The notes under the pieces were generated by a model that searched no databases, was not told where the DNA came from, and worked only from the letters and a program-made list of their open reading frames with translations. Both the position numbers and the translations under genes were made by a program. 64,000 nt of DNA from Micromonospora citrea (lineage in GTDB: Bacteria; Actinomycetota; Actinomycetes; Mycobacteriales; Micromonosporaceae): assembly GCF_900090315.1 (NCBI RefSeq), contig NZ_FMHZ01000002.1:5736501-5800500 (forward strand), given 5' to 3'. Every line of letters starts with the position of its first letter. Position 1 is the stretch's first letter. Of the stretch, positions 54,580-62,312 are shown piece by piece.

Positions 54580-54823
54580 CCGCAGCAGCCGACGGCCGGT
54601 CAGACCCTCCACGGCCCGGTGGGGCGGTCGGCCGGGTGGCGGCTCGTCGTCGGACGCGTCTACTGCTTCCCGTGGCGGGAACGGCGGTCAGCGTCCGGAG
54701 CCCGTACCCGGCTGAGCGCGTCGCGCCGATCGTCGCGGCGGAGGTGGCCGCCGAGGGCGATTGAGCCTTCGGGTGATCGCCCTGGACATCGACGCCTGGT
54801 TCGCGCCACAGCCGCCCTACCGA

Positions 54824-55291
54824 TCAGGCTCGATGGCGTTCATGGAAGCGCCCCAGCCGGCCCGATCGTGACCCGTGCAGCCAGGGCGCAACCTTGGGCG
54901 CCGCGACGATCAGGGCGACCGTGAGTGCGGCGATCACCGCCTGCCCGATCCGGCCCGGCGTGACCCCCGGCGCGGTGTCCAGCACGTAGTTGGCGTAACC
55001 GTTCGCCGCCGCGTCGCTGCCGAGCACGGCACAGGCGAGCAGCAGCCCTTCGGTCCGGCGCAGTGCCAGCAGCAGCGCCGCGAGCGGGTCGAAGACCGTC
55101 AGCGAGGTGAAGTACAGCATCAGCCAGGTGGGGGTGGACGGGCCCGGGCCGCCTGGCCGGACGCCGAGCAGGTCGCCCAGGTGGACGATCCCGCCGTATG
55201 TGAGGAGGCAGCCGGCGGCGATCACGACGACCCCTACCCACCCGGGCACGCCGGCCCACCGCCGGTGCGATGTCCGCCTCGCCGCGCCCAC
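54824..55291 (-). CDS. four-helix membrane protein of unknown function
   Basis: A 155-residue protein with four hydrophobic helices (GVVVIAAGCLLTYGG, MLYFTSLTVFDPLAALLLAL, TEGLLLACAVLGSDAAANGY, AVIAALTVALIVAAPKVAPW). GTG 55291 has GGGAGG upstream. No family recognised. The 244 bp between it and the TetR gene hold nothing I can support. Confidence 0.7.
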   Translation of the reverse strand: MGAARRTSHRRWAGVPGWVGVVVIAAGCLLTYGGIVHLGDLLGVRPGGPGPSTPTWLMLYFTSLTVFDPLAALLLALRRTEGLLLACAVLGSDAAANGYANYVLDTAPGVTPGRIGQAVIAALTVALIVAAPKVAPWLHGSRSGRLGRFHERHRA

Positions 55292-55706
55292 CGGCCTCCC
55301 GTCTCCGAAAACTGGCCGTGCGCTACGAAACCACCCTGACCACCGCCGCCATCAACCGGTACCCCCGGGGCCTACGAAACACGGGCTGGTAGCGAACCGT
55401 CAACTTGTCGCACCGAGCGGTTACGGGCCGGATGGGCTTGGGCCCGACGTGCGGGCTTCTTCCGTCGCTTCCGCTGCCTAATCCCTGGTCGATCAGGGCC
55501 CGGCGCCTCTGGCCCCTGCACGAACTGTCCCGTGAGCTGCGGAAACGCTGCCCTGGGCGCCAGTGGCCCAGGGCAGCGTGGCCCCGGATTTCATCCGCGT
55601 CGATTCGGCATGGGCGACCGGTGGCGGGCTGCCGCGCATCGTCTCCGCGCCGGAATCCGACCCTGCTCAGCTACTCGCAAGGAGCGGCCGAGGACTCCGC
55701 GGGATC
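55292..55706. other. 415 bp without a gene
   Basis: Only the terminator at 55546-55578 and a few weak palindromes were found. Confidence 0.55.
55546..55578. terminator. 13-bp perfect stem terminator
   Basis: Arms CGCTGCCCTGGGC and GCCCAGGGCAGCG, 7-nt loop; on the minus strand it is followed by TTT. It lies 130 bp past the end of the small secreted-protein gene. Confidence 0.65.
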
Positions 55707-56159
55707 CTAGGAGTGGATCCGGACACATGCGGGTGAGATCTGGGTGCCGTCGGTCCATCGCGCCGCAACGCACACGTAGCTGTTGTTGGCGAGGTGCCGG
55801 TTGATGTTGAGGCGGACCTGCGTCGTGTCGGAGGGGGTCCCGGGGTCGCCGTGACCACGGTAGTAGATACCGTCGCCCCACACCTCGATCTCCAGGTAGA
55901 GGCCGGTCCGGTATCGGATGGTCCCGACGATGTAGTTGACGTAGGTGCCGCTGCCGTTGACGTACACGCAGCGGTCGACCGGGTAGCCCGTGTAGGTGCA
56001 GCCGCTCGCGCTGGCAGCTGCCGGCTGGGCGAGCCCGAAGACGCCTGCGATCAGCAGTGTGAGCACAACGAGGATCGAACGGCTTCTCGGCCTCGACCCC
56101 GCGCCCCGAAGTGCGGCGTCTGTGATCGGATGTGCCCGCTCGACGAGCATTGCCTTCAT
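55707..56159 (-). CDS. small secreted protein
   Basis: A 150-residue protein. ATG 56159 has GGGAG upstream. A long N-region and hydrophobic stretch (SILVVLTLLIAGVFGLAQPA) form a signal peptide with cleavage after about ASA, residue 52. The mature 100 residues are beta-rich with three Cys (SGCTYTGYPVDRC, YVCVAARW) and a fourth near the end (SPACVR), so two disulfides are likely. Not recognised; size and pattern recall small secreted ligand-binding or inhibitor proteins. Confidence 0.7.
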   Translation of the reverse strand: MKAMLVERAHPITDAALRGAGSRPRSRSILVVLTLLIAGVFGLAQPAAASASGCTYTGYPVDRCVYVNGSGTYVNYIVGTIRYRTGLYLEIEVWGDGIYYRGHGDPGTPSDTTQVRLNINRHLANNSYVCVAARWTDGTQISPACVRIHS

Positions 56160-56295
56160 GTGAATCTCCCGACCTCGAATGTGGTGGATGACGGTCGGCC
56201 CTCGGGTTCGGGGGCCGTGCAGACAGGATCCGCGCTGCTGTCCGGTAGTGGCCGAGGCGTTGCGCACGGTAGTCCGCCGTGCAATAAATGGCCGC

Positions 56296-57960
56296 GTGGG
56301 AGCTGGGAGGAGCACCACGGGCCGCCGTGGCCGCCCGTACCGGGCGGTTGCCGGACCGGCCGACCGGCCGCGCCTGCCGGCGCACCAGCACCGAGTGGGC
56401 TGGCTGCTGCGGGTCAACCGGCTGTACGGGCGGAGCGAACGGTGGCTGCGGTCGGCGGCATTCGCCGAGGCGTTCCAGGGCGGCTGCTGGCCCGAGCACG
56501 CCAGCCTCTATCAGGTATCCCGCTGGGAGACGGCGGCGGTGCGCGCCCCCTACCTGGCCGTCCGCCGATACGAGGAGCTACTGGACCTGCCGTCGCATCA
56601 CCTCGTCGCGCTCGTGGACACCATCCACCGTTACACGGCGTCCACCGAGAACGTGTTGCCGGCGCTGGCGCGGGCGCCCGACCGGTCCGCCGCCTCGGGC
56701 CGCCTCGACGAGCTCGTGGACCGGGCAGCTTCCTCGACGGCGCTGCTGACCGGCGTCGAGTGGGACGAGCTGACGCGACGGCTGTCGGCCGCGCCGGGGG
56801 TGGTGATCAGCCCGCACCGGGCCTGGGCGGACATCGCCGAGCGGCTGCTCAGCGAGACCATCGTCGCCGACGGGATCGCCTGGATGCAGCGGTACGAGGC
56901 GCTGAGCCGGCTCCTGGCGCACCCTGTCGGTCAGCAGGCGGCGGTCGCCGCGTGCGCGAGTCTCGCGGCGGACCGCACGAACCAGGTGTTCGTCGAGACG
57001 GTGAGCGTGCTGGATGCCAGCGACCATCCCGACGCGAACCGGCACGTGCTCCAGCAGCTCGTTCACCCCACCAACGAACGCGCCCAGTACGGCGCCCTGC
57101 GGGCCAGCGTCCGCAAGCTGCGTTTCGGGCATTTCACCGCAGTCGAGATGCCGCGCCTGGTGGCGATCATCCAGGAGCTGACCTTCGACACGACCCGGCG
57201 CGACGACCTCCAGCCCTTGGCGGCCGAGCTGCTACGCCGCCTGCCGGACACGATCTCGTCGGCGAGCCGCACCAGGCTGCTGGCGCTGGCCGCCGATCCG
57301 ATCCTGGACCAGGTGCTCCGTGCCGGTCGGTTGGCCGATCGGGAAGCGAGCCGACGGTTGGTGGCCCGGCTCGCCGGCACGGTGGTAGCGCTGATGCCGC
57401 GCGACGTCCCGCAATTCCGCGACGACGTGCTGCCGACCCTGTTGGACGAGATGTTGTTCAGCCCAGTCTTCGACGTCCGGCTACTGGCGGCGATCACGGT
57501 CAGCGGAACCCCGTACCGCCGGCCGCTCGCCGCCACGCTCGCCGCGGAGTTGGCCGTCCCGGCGGTGCTGGGCGCATCGGTTGCGCCCGCCATCATCGAG
57601 GCGCTGCGAGTGCTCGGCGGGACCGAGCAGCGCGCGGCGATCGAGCGGCTCATCACCGTGAGCGGCGTGCCGGCGCGGGTCACGGTCGCCGCGGCGCAGG
57701 CGATCGGGCACGTCGGCGGGCGCAGCGAGGACCGGTTCTGGAGGCAGGCGATCACGTACCACGCGGGGCTGTGGCGGCGTACGCGGCGGCCGGCCAGCGC
57801 GGCGGCGCTCAACGGCCTGACCTACGGCCTGGGCATGGCCCGCAACCGGGGCGTGCTGCACCGGCTACGGGCCGACGACCGAATGCCCGAGCAGGTGCGA
57901 GCCGCCGCCACATGGTGGCTCAATCTATCGACGGTGGTGTACGAGGGCGCCAACCGATAG
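56296..57960 (+). CDS. HTH protein with long helical repeat region
   Basis: About 554 residues from GTG 56296 (start uncertain; the frame is open to ATG 56179 and no clear ribosome site is seen). An XRE-like HTH lies near residues 38-100 (LLRVNRLYGR, ASLYQVSRWETAAV, YEELLDLPSH). The rest is a run of alpha-helical units resembling HEAT/ARM repeats (for example AAVAACASLAADRTNQVF, LLDEMLFSPVFDVRLLAAIT). Related large HTH proteins of actinomycetes are unstudied. A role in sensing or regulation is inferred. It diverges from the secreted-protein gene. Confidence 0.75.
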   Translation: MGAGRSTTGRRGRPYRAVAGPADRPRLPAHQHRVGWLLRVNRLYGRSERWLRSAAFAEAFQGGCWPEHASLYQVSRWETAAVRAPYLAVRRYEELLDLPSHHLVALVDTIHRYTASTENVLPALARAPDRSAASGRLDELVDRAASSTALLTGVEWDELTRRLSAAPGVVISPHRAWADIAERLLSETIVADGIAWMQRYEALSRLLAHPVGQQAAVAACASLAADRTNQVFVETVSVLDASDHPDANRHVLQQLVHPTNERAQYGALRASVRKLRFGHFTAVEMPRLVAIIQELTFDTTRRDDLQPLAAELLRRLPDTISSASRTRLLALAADPILDQVLRAGRLADREASRRLVARLAGTVVALMPRDVPQFRDDVLPTLLDEMLFSPVFDVRLLAAITVSGTPYRRPLAATLAAELAVPAVLGASVAPAIIEALRVLGGTEQRAAIERLITVSGVPARVTVAAAQAIGHVGGRSEDRFWRQAITYHAGLWRRTRRPASAAALNGLTYGLGMARNRGVLHRLRADDRMPEQVRAAATWWLNLSTVVYEGANR

Positions 57961-58412
57961 GCCTCGCCTCAGCCGGCCCAGCGAGGCGGGCGGGAGTGCG
58001 CGGCCTCGGCGCGCTCGTGGTTCTGGTCGATGTGGGAGAGCTCGTCCCGGGGCCAGTACCGGCTCGCTGGGAAGGTCGTCGAGGACCGCTACCGGTTCGG
58101 CGTCACCGCGGTGACCCTCGCCGAGACCCTGGCCGTCGTCGACGATCCAAGGGACCGGGCCGCGCGCCAGCAGCAGTCTCTCCGGAGAGCCGGACGAGCG
58201 CTCGGCCGCCGCTCGTGGCTCGCCAGCCGACACCGGCCAGCGGTGGTGGCCGGTGTCGGGAAAGTCAGCCGTCCCGGTCGAAGCTGCCCAGCAGGGCGCC
58301 CGCGTGGCGGGGCGGGTGACGGTCGGCGTCGTCATGATCCGAGGGTGTGCGAGCGTTCGAGGAGGCGGAGCATCGGCCGATGGAACTCGTCGCGTGGGTC
58401 GCGGACGATCCG
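57961..58412. other. 450 bp without a recognisable gene
   Basis: Frames on both strands are open but show no known pattern. A strong hairpin lies at 58227-58259. A minus-strand frame right after the membrane protein stop (58413) reads RDEFHRPMLRLLERSHT, unassigned. Confidence 0.5.
58227..58259. terminator. 13-bp perfect stem hairpin
   Basis: Arms CCGACACCGGCCA and TGGCCGGTGTCGG with 7-nt loop. It lies between two convergent genes (ends 57960 and 58413), so it may serve both. Confidence 0.6.
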
Positions 58413-58904
58413 TCAGCGGTCCGCGTGGCGGACGCCGCGCAGGCGGCCGTACGCCCACGCCGTCAGCGCGATGAGGCCCCAGAGGACGAGGGCCCAGCTC
58501 GTCGGTGGAGTCCAGGCCGACAGTGATCCCGCGATGTCCGCCTCGCTCAGCGGGGCGCGCGGCTGCGTCCCCGACAGCGCCAGCGCGGCGAAGCCGGCGG
58601 CGACGAGGCCGCACAGCACCGGTACGACGGCACGGCGGAACATGACCGCGGCGAGCAGGGCCGTCGTCAGCCACAGGGACGCCCCGGACAGGAAGGCGGC
58701 GGCGGTGGTGGCGCGGTCGACCGGAGACGGTTCCTCGCCGAAGAACGGCGCGGAGGCGACGATCGCCGCGTACCAGGACCACACGGCGCCGGGCAGCGCC
58801 AGGACCAGCAGGATCCAGGGCTGCGCCCAGTGGCTTCGTTCGCGGGGAGCGGAAGGCTGTGCGACGGCGCCGTCGTGCCGCCCGCCCTCCTCTGCGCTGG
58901 TCAT
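58413..58904 (-). CDS. membrane protein of unknown function
   Basis: A 163-residue protein with four hydrophobic helices (PWILLVLALPGAVWSWYAA, LSGASLWLTTALLAAVMF, VPVLCGLVAAGFAALALSG, TSWALVLWGLIALTAWAYG). ATG 58904 has GGGGA just before it, so the start is only moderately certain. No family recognised. Confidence 0.65.
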   Translation of the reverse strand: MTSAEEGGRHDGAVAQPSAPRERSHWAQPWILLVLALPGAVWSWYAAIVASAPFFGEEPSPVDRATTAAAFLSGASLWLTTALLAAVMFRRAVVPVLCGLVAAGFAALALSGTQPRAPLSEADIAGSLSAWTPPTSWALVLWGLIALTAWAYGRLRGVRHADR

Positions 58905-59550
58905 TCCCCGATCATGGTCCGGTACGGCGCGGGCCGCCTGAGTGGCCGTACTCAGCGCGCTCGCCCTCGCGCGCCCGGGGCCGCGCCGCGACACGTCCGG
59001 CGGCGGGGGCGCGGGGCCGTGCGCGGCTCGTCGCGCGCGCCGGGGCAGCGGTCGACCCGTGGGCGCTCGCGGCACGTGTCGACGAGCGCCGTCGCCACCC
59101 TCAAGGGCTAGAAGATGATCCTGGCCAAACTCCGCTGCAGCCCCCGACCGCGCCATCGCGGTCGTCCGAGCCATCCTCGTCCTACCTGACGTCTCGACCA
59201 GCCGAAACCCACGATGAAAGGCGTTCGGTCACACTTCGTGGACCGGAACCCGGAATCGGGATCTGGCTCAGATTTCTTGGCGGTCCCGATTTGGCATGTG
59301 GGCCTCGCCCCATCGGATAGGAATCAAGGTCACGGGTCCACACCACGCGGCCTCCTCGTTGTTCAATCGCTGTCGGCGAAGGACTGTCCTCGCTTGGTGA
59401 TGGGCCGTGTTCCATCCCTGCCGAGGTTGAAGATGGACGATGGTGCCTCTGGGTCCACAATGGGGGATGGCACGGACGTTCCGGGCCGACGTTCGTCCAG
59501 TTGCGGAGTGCGGACATCGATCGGGGCCCGGCGAGATCGTCAGGCGGGTG
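58905..59550. other. 645-bp lower-GC stretch without a gene
   Basis: From about 59110 the GC content drops and codon bias is lost on both strands. It looks like decayed or foreign DNA; no transposase, repeat or RNA could be named. Confidence 0.5.
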
Positions 59551-60228
59551 TCAAGCAGAGCCGGCGGGCGCCGCGGTCACCAGGCCGGTCTCGTAGGCGA
59601 CGATGACGAGTTGCGCCCGGTCACGGGCGTTCAGCTTGGTGAGCAGCCGGCCGATGTGCGATTTCACGGTGGCCATGCTGAGGGTCAGGTGAGTGGCGAT
59701 GTCGGCATTGGACAGGCCGCGCGCAATCAGCGCCAGGATCTCGCGCTCGCGATCGGTGACCCCGGTCAGCGTGCGATGGAACGAGCGGGACGGCCGGGGC
59801 TGGGCACCGAACGCGGCGATGAGCCGCCGGGTGACGCTGGGTGCGAGCAGCGCGTCGCCTGCGGCGACGACGCGGAGGGCGGTGAGCAGGTCGGCGGCGT
59901 TGGCGTCCTTGAGCAGGAATCCGCTGGCGCCGGCGCGGAGCGCACCGTAGACGTATTCGTCAACGTCGAAAGTCGTGAGGATGAGCACGCGAACGTCACC
60001 GTTCGTGGCGCAAATTTCCTTGGTGGCCTCGATACCTGTCATATCCGGCATGCGAATGTCCATCAGGGCCACGTCGGGGCGCTGGGTCGATGCGAGTTCG
60101 ACGGCTTCGCGACCGGTCCCGGCCTCGCCGACCACGGTGAAGTCCGGGGTTGTGTCGAGCAGGAGGCGGAGGCTGTCGCGCAACAGCACCTGGTCGTCGG
60201 CGATGAGGACGCGGATCGGGTCGGTCAC
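59551..60228 (-). CDS. NarL/LuxR-type response regulator
   Basis: A 225-residue regulator. Receiver with DD at 11-12, phosphoacceptor Asp57 (ALMDIRMPDM) and Lys in FLLKDA; LuxR HTH at about 158-215 (LTGVTDREREILALIARGLS, ATVKSHIGRLLTKL). Its start overlaps the kinase stop by 4 bp, so the pair is one operon of the DesK/NarX type. Confidence 0.95.
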   Translation of the reverse strand: MTDPIRVLIADDQVLLRDSLRLLLDTTPDFTVVGEAGTGREAVELASTQRPDVALMDIRMPDMTGIEATKEICATNGDVRVLILTTFDVDEYVYGALRAGASGFLLKDANAADLLTALRVVAAGDALLAPSVTRRLIAAFGAQPRPSRSFHRTLTGVTDREREILALIARGLSNADIATHLTLSMATVKSHIGRLLTKLNARDRAQLVIVAYETGLVTAAPAGSA

Positions 60229-61322
60229 CGCTGGCCACCTTCGACGGGCTGGGCGGTGGGTAGGCGCACGGCCACCGCGAACCCGCCGGACGGGCGTGGC
60301 GCGGCGTGCAGGCTACCACCGTAGGCGGAGACGCGTTCACGCATGCCACGCAGGCCGTATCCGGTCGCGTCGGTGGCACCGGACGCGGTGCCGTCGTCGG
60401 CCACGTCGACGGTGACCGCGTCTGCGTCGACTGCGACGCTGACCGTGCACCGCGTGGCCTTCGCGTGCCGGATCACGTTGGTCAACGCCTCCTGGACGAC
60501 GCGGTACACGACGAGCCGGATCCCGGCCGGCAGCGCAGCTTCGCCGACGAGCGTCAGCTCCACCCGGATGCCGGCCTGCTCGGCGCGATCGACCAACGCA
60601 CGCACGTCGTCGGCGGAACCCACCGGCAGGTCAGGATCGTCGTTGGCGCGGAGCAGGCCCAGCGCGCCGCGCATCTCCACCAGCGCCTCCCGGCCGACGG
60701 CCTCGATGACCTCCAGGGCCGTCACACTCTCCTCGGGGCGTGCCGCGGCGACGTGACGGGCGATGCTGGCCTTCATCGCGATCACACTCAGGTTGTGGGC
60801 GACCGTGTCATGCAGGTCGCGAGCGATGCGCAGCCGCTCCTCCGCGACCGCACGCGCCGCCCGCTCGTCGGCCAACCGCTCTGTGAGGTGCCGCCGGTGC
60901 CGGACCAACCGGCCCACCAGCCAGGGGAGCGTGACCGCCGGCATCGCCACCAGCGGCGCCGACGGCGCCAGAAACGCCAGCACGCCGGCGCCGGCCAGCC
61001 CGGCGGCGAGCACGGACCCGGACCGCGTCGCCGGCAGTTTCGCCGCCACCGAGTACTGGGTCAGCGCCACCGCCGCGACCAGGCTCACCGCAGCGTACGG
61101 CGGTATCACGTCGTAGCCGAGCGCGGCGACGGACGCGGTGAGCGTCACCAGGGCGGCGATCAGCGACCACCGGTCGCGGACGGCGATCGGCAGGGCGACG
61201 GCGCCGATGACCGTCCAGTGCCACCACGGCGGCCGGCCAGCCTCGGTCACCGCGACACCGCACGCCGCGAGCACGGCGAGCGCCGCCATAGCGTCGACGA
61301 CCTGCCACCGCAACCTGATCAC
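60225..61322 (-). CDS. sensor histidine kinase (HisKA_3/DesK type)
   Basis: A 365-residue sensor. Four to five membrane helices in residues 1-135 with almost no outer domain, then HisKA_3 with His171 (RIARDLHDTVAHN) and a HATPase (ALTNVIRHAKATRC, GYGLRGMRERV). Such kinases sense membrane or envelope states. GTG 61322 has TAGCCT (61329-61334) 6 nt upstream, a leaderless layout. Confidence 0.93.
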   Translation of the reverse strand: MIRLRWQVVDAMAALAVLAACGVAVTEAGRPPWWHWTVIGAVALPIAVRDRWSLIAALVTLTASVAALGYDVIPPYAAVSLVAAVALTQYSVAAKLPATRSGSVLAAGLAGAGVLAFLAPSAPLVAMPAVTLPWLVGRLVRHRRHLTERLADERAARAVAEERLRIARDLHDTVAHNLSVIAMKASIARHVAAARPEESVTALEVIEAVGREALVEMRGALGLLRANDDPDLPVGSADDVRALVDRAEQAGIRVELTLVGEAALPAGIRLVVYRVVQEALTNVIRHAKATRCTVSVAVDADAVTVDVADDGTASGATDATGYGLRGMRERVSAYGGSLHAAPRPSGGFAVAVRLPTAQPVEGGQR

Positions 61323-61479
61323 GCCGCAAGGCTATCGGGAGCCAACGGATTTGCCGTCGGACCCGAGGCGGTCATCCTCTGGTACTACGCGAGGCCCGCG
61401 GCCCAGCCCAACGCCGATGTCGCCGGTTGGTGTCGTGGTCCGATGTGCCACATGTGGGTGTCGCGGCAGTGTCATCGGC

Positions 61480-62226
61480 ATGATCACAGCGACCCACGGC
61501 CGGCGGCACACCACCGCGCAGACCTTCACCTTCCCGGGCCCGTGGCTGGGCGGAACATCCCTCATCGTCGGGCCGATCCTGCTCCTGACCGGCACCCTCG
61601 TGCGGCTCGGCGTCCCGTTCTTCTTCCCGCATCAGCTCGCCGCGTACCAGCGGCAACCCGCGCTCATCGGTGCCGCGTACGCGATATTTCTCGCCGGCGT
61701 CATCGCGCTGTGGCCGGGCGTCGTCGCGGTCGCGACCCGAATCGGCGAAACCCGGCCCGGCTGGGCGCTGTGGGGCGGCAGCCTGGTGATGTTCGGCCTG
61801 TTCGCACGCACCTTCCACTACGGCGTCAACACCTTCGCGTTCTCCCTCGTCAACAGCGCGGGCCTCGACAACGCCACGCGGGCCGTCGAGGCCTACTACG
61901 GCTACCGCGAATGGGTCGTCACCAGCCTCAGCCTGTCGCTGGTCTCCGGCTGGGTGGTCCTGGCGGTCGGATGCTTCCTGTCCCGCACCCTCCGCCTGCT
62001 GCCGGCCATCGCGTTGGCGCTGATGTCCGGCCTGATGGTCGGAGTTCTCAAGGGCAGCACCTGGGCCTCGGTCGTGGAGGTGACCGGCCTGGTCGTGGCA
62101 TTCGTTCCACTGGGTGTCAGTCTCCTGCGTGCCGCCGACCGCCCGTCGTCACGGACGCTCCGGCGGGTGTCGCCCCTGCTGCTGCTCTTCATCGCCGGCT
62201 CCATCGTGCTCGGCCAGCTCGGTTGA
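61480..62226 (+). CDS. seven-helix membrane protein
   Basis: A 248-residue protein with seven hydrophobic helices (GPWLGGTSLIVGPILLLTG, LIGAAYAIFLAGVIALWPGV, LWGGSLVMFGLFARTFHYGV, VTSLSLSLVSGWVVLAVG). No family recognised. ATG 61480 is the first start after a long non-homologous stretch. Divergent from the DesK-type kinase, a common arrangement for a controlled transport or signalling target. Confidence 0.75.
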   Translation: MITATHGRRHTTAQTFTFPGPWLGGTSLIVGPILLLTGTLVRLGVPFFFPHQLAAYQRQPALIGAAYAIFLAGVIALWPGVVAVATRIGETRPGWALWGGSLVMFGLFARTFHYGVNTFAFSLVNSAGLDNATRAVEAYYGYREWVVTSLSLSLVSGWVVLAVGCFLSRTLRLLPAIALALMSGLMVGVLKGSTWASVVEVTGLVVAFVPLGVSLLRAADRPSSRTLRRVSPLLLLFIAGSIVLGQLG

Positions 62227-62312
62227 CTCCGAGGCGCCTGTGGTGCCGCCACGGGACGGGAACCAACCCGACCGGCGGCCGGGTCACCTGCGGCTCGGCT
62301 GCCGTCCGCCGC

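Noticed and set aside
54580..54823. short open frames between the TetR gene and a membrane protein gene
   Set aside because: No start signal and no likeness; treated as empty.
58250..58412. minus-strand frame RDEFHRPMLRLLERSHT after the membrane protein stop
   Set aside because: Only about 20 codons beyond a stop codon with no start; not assignable.
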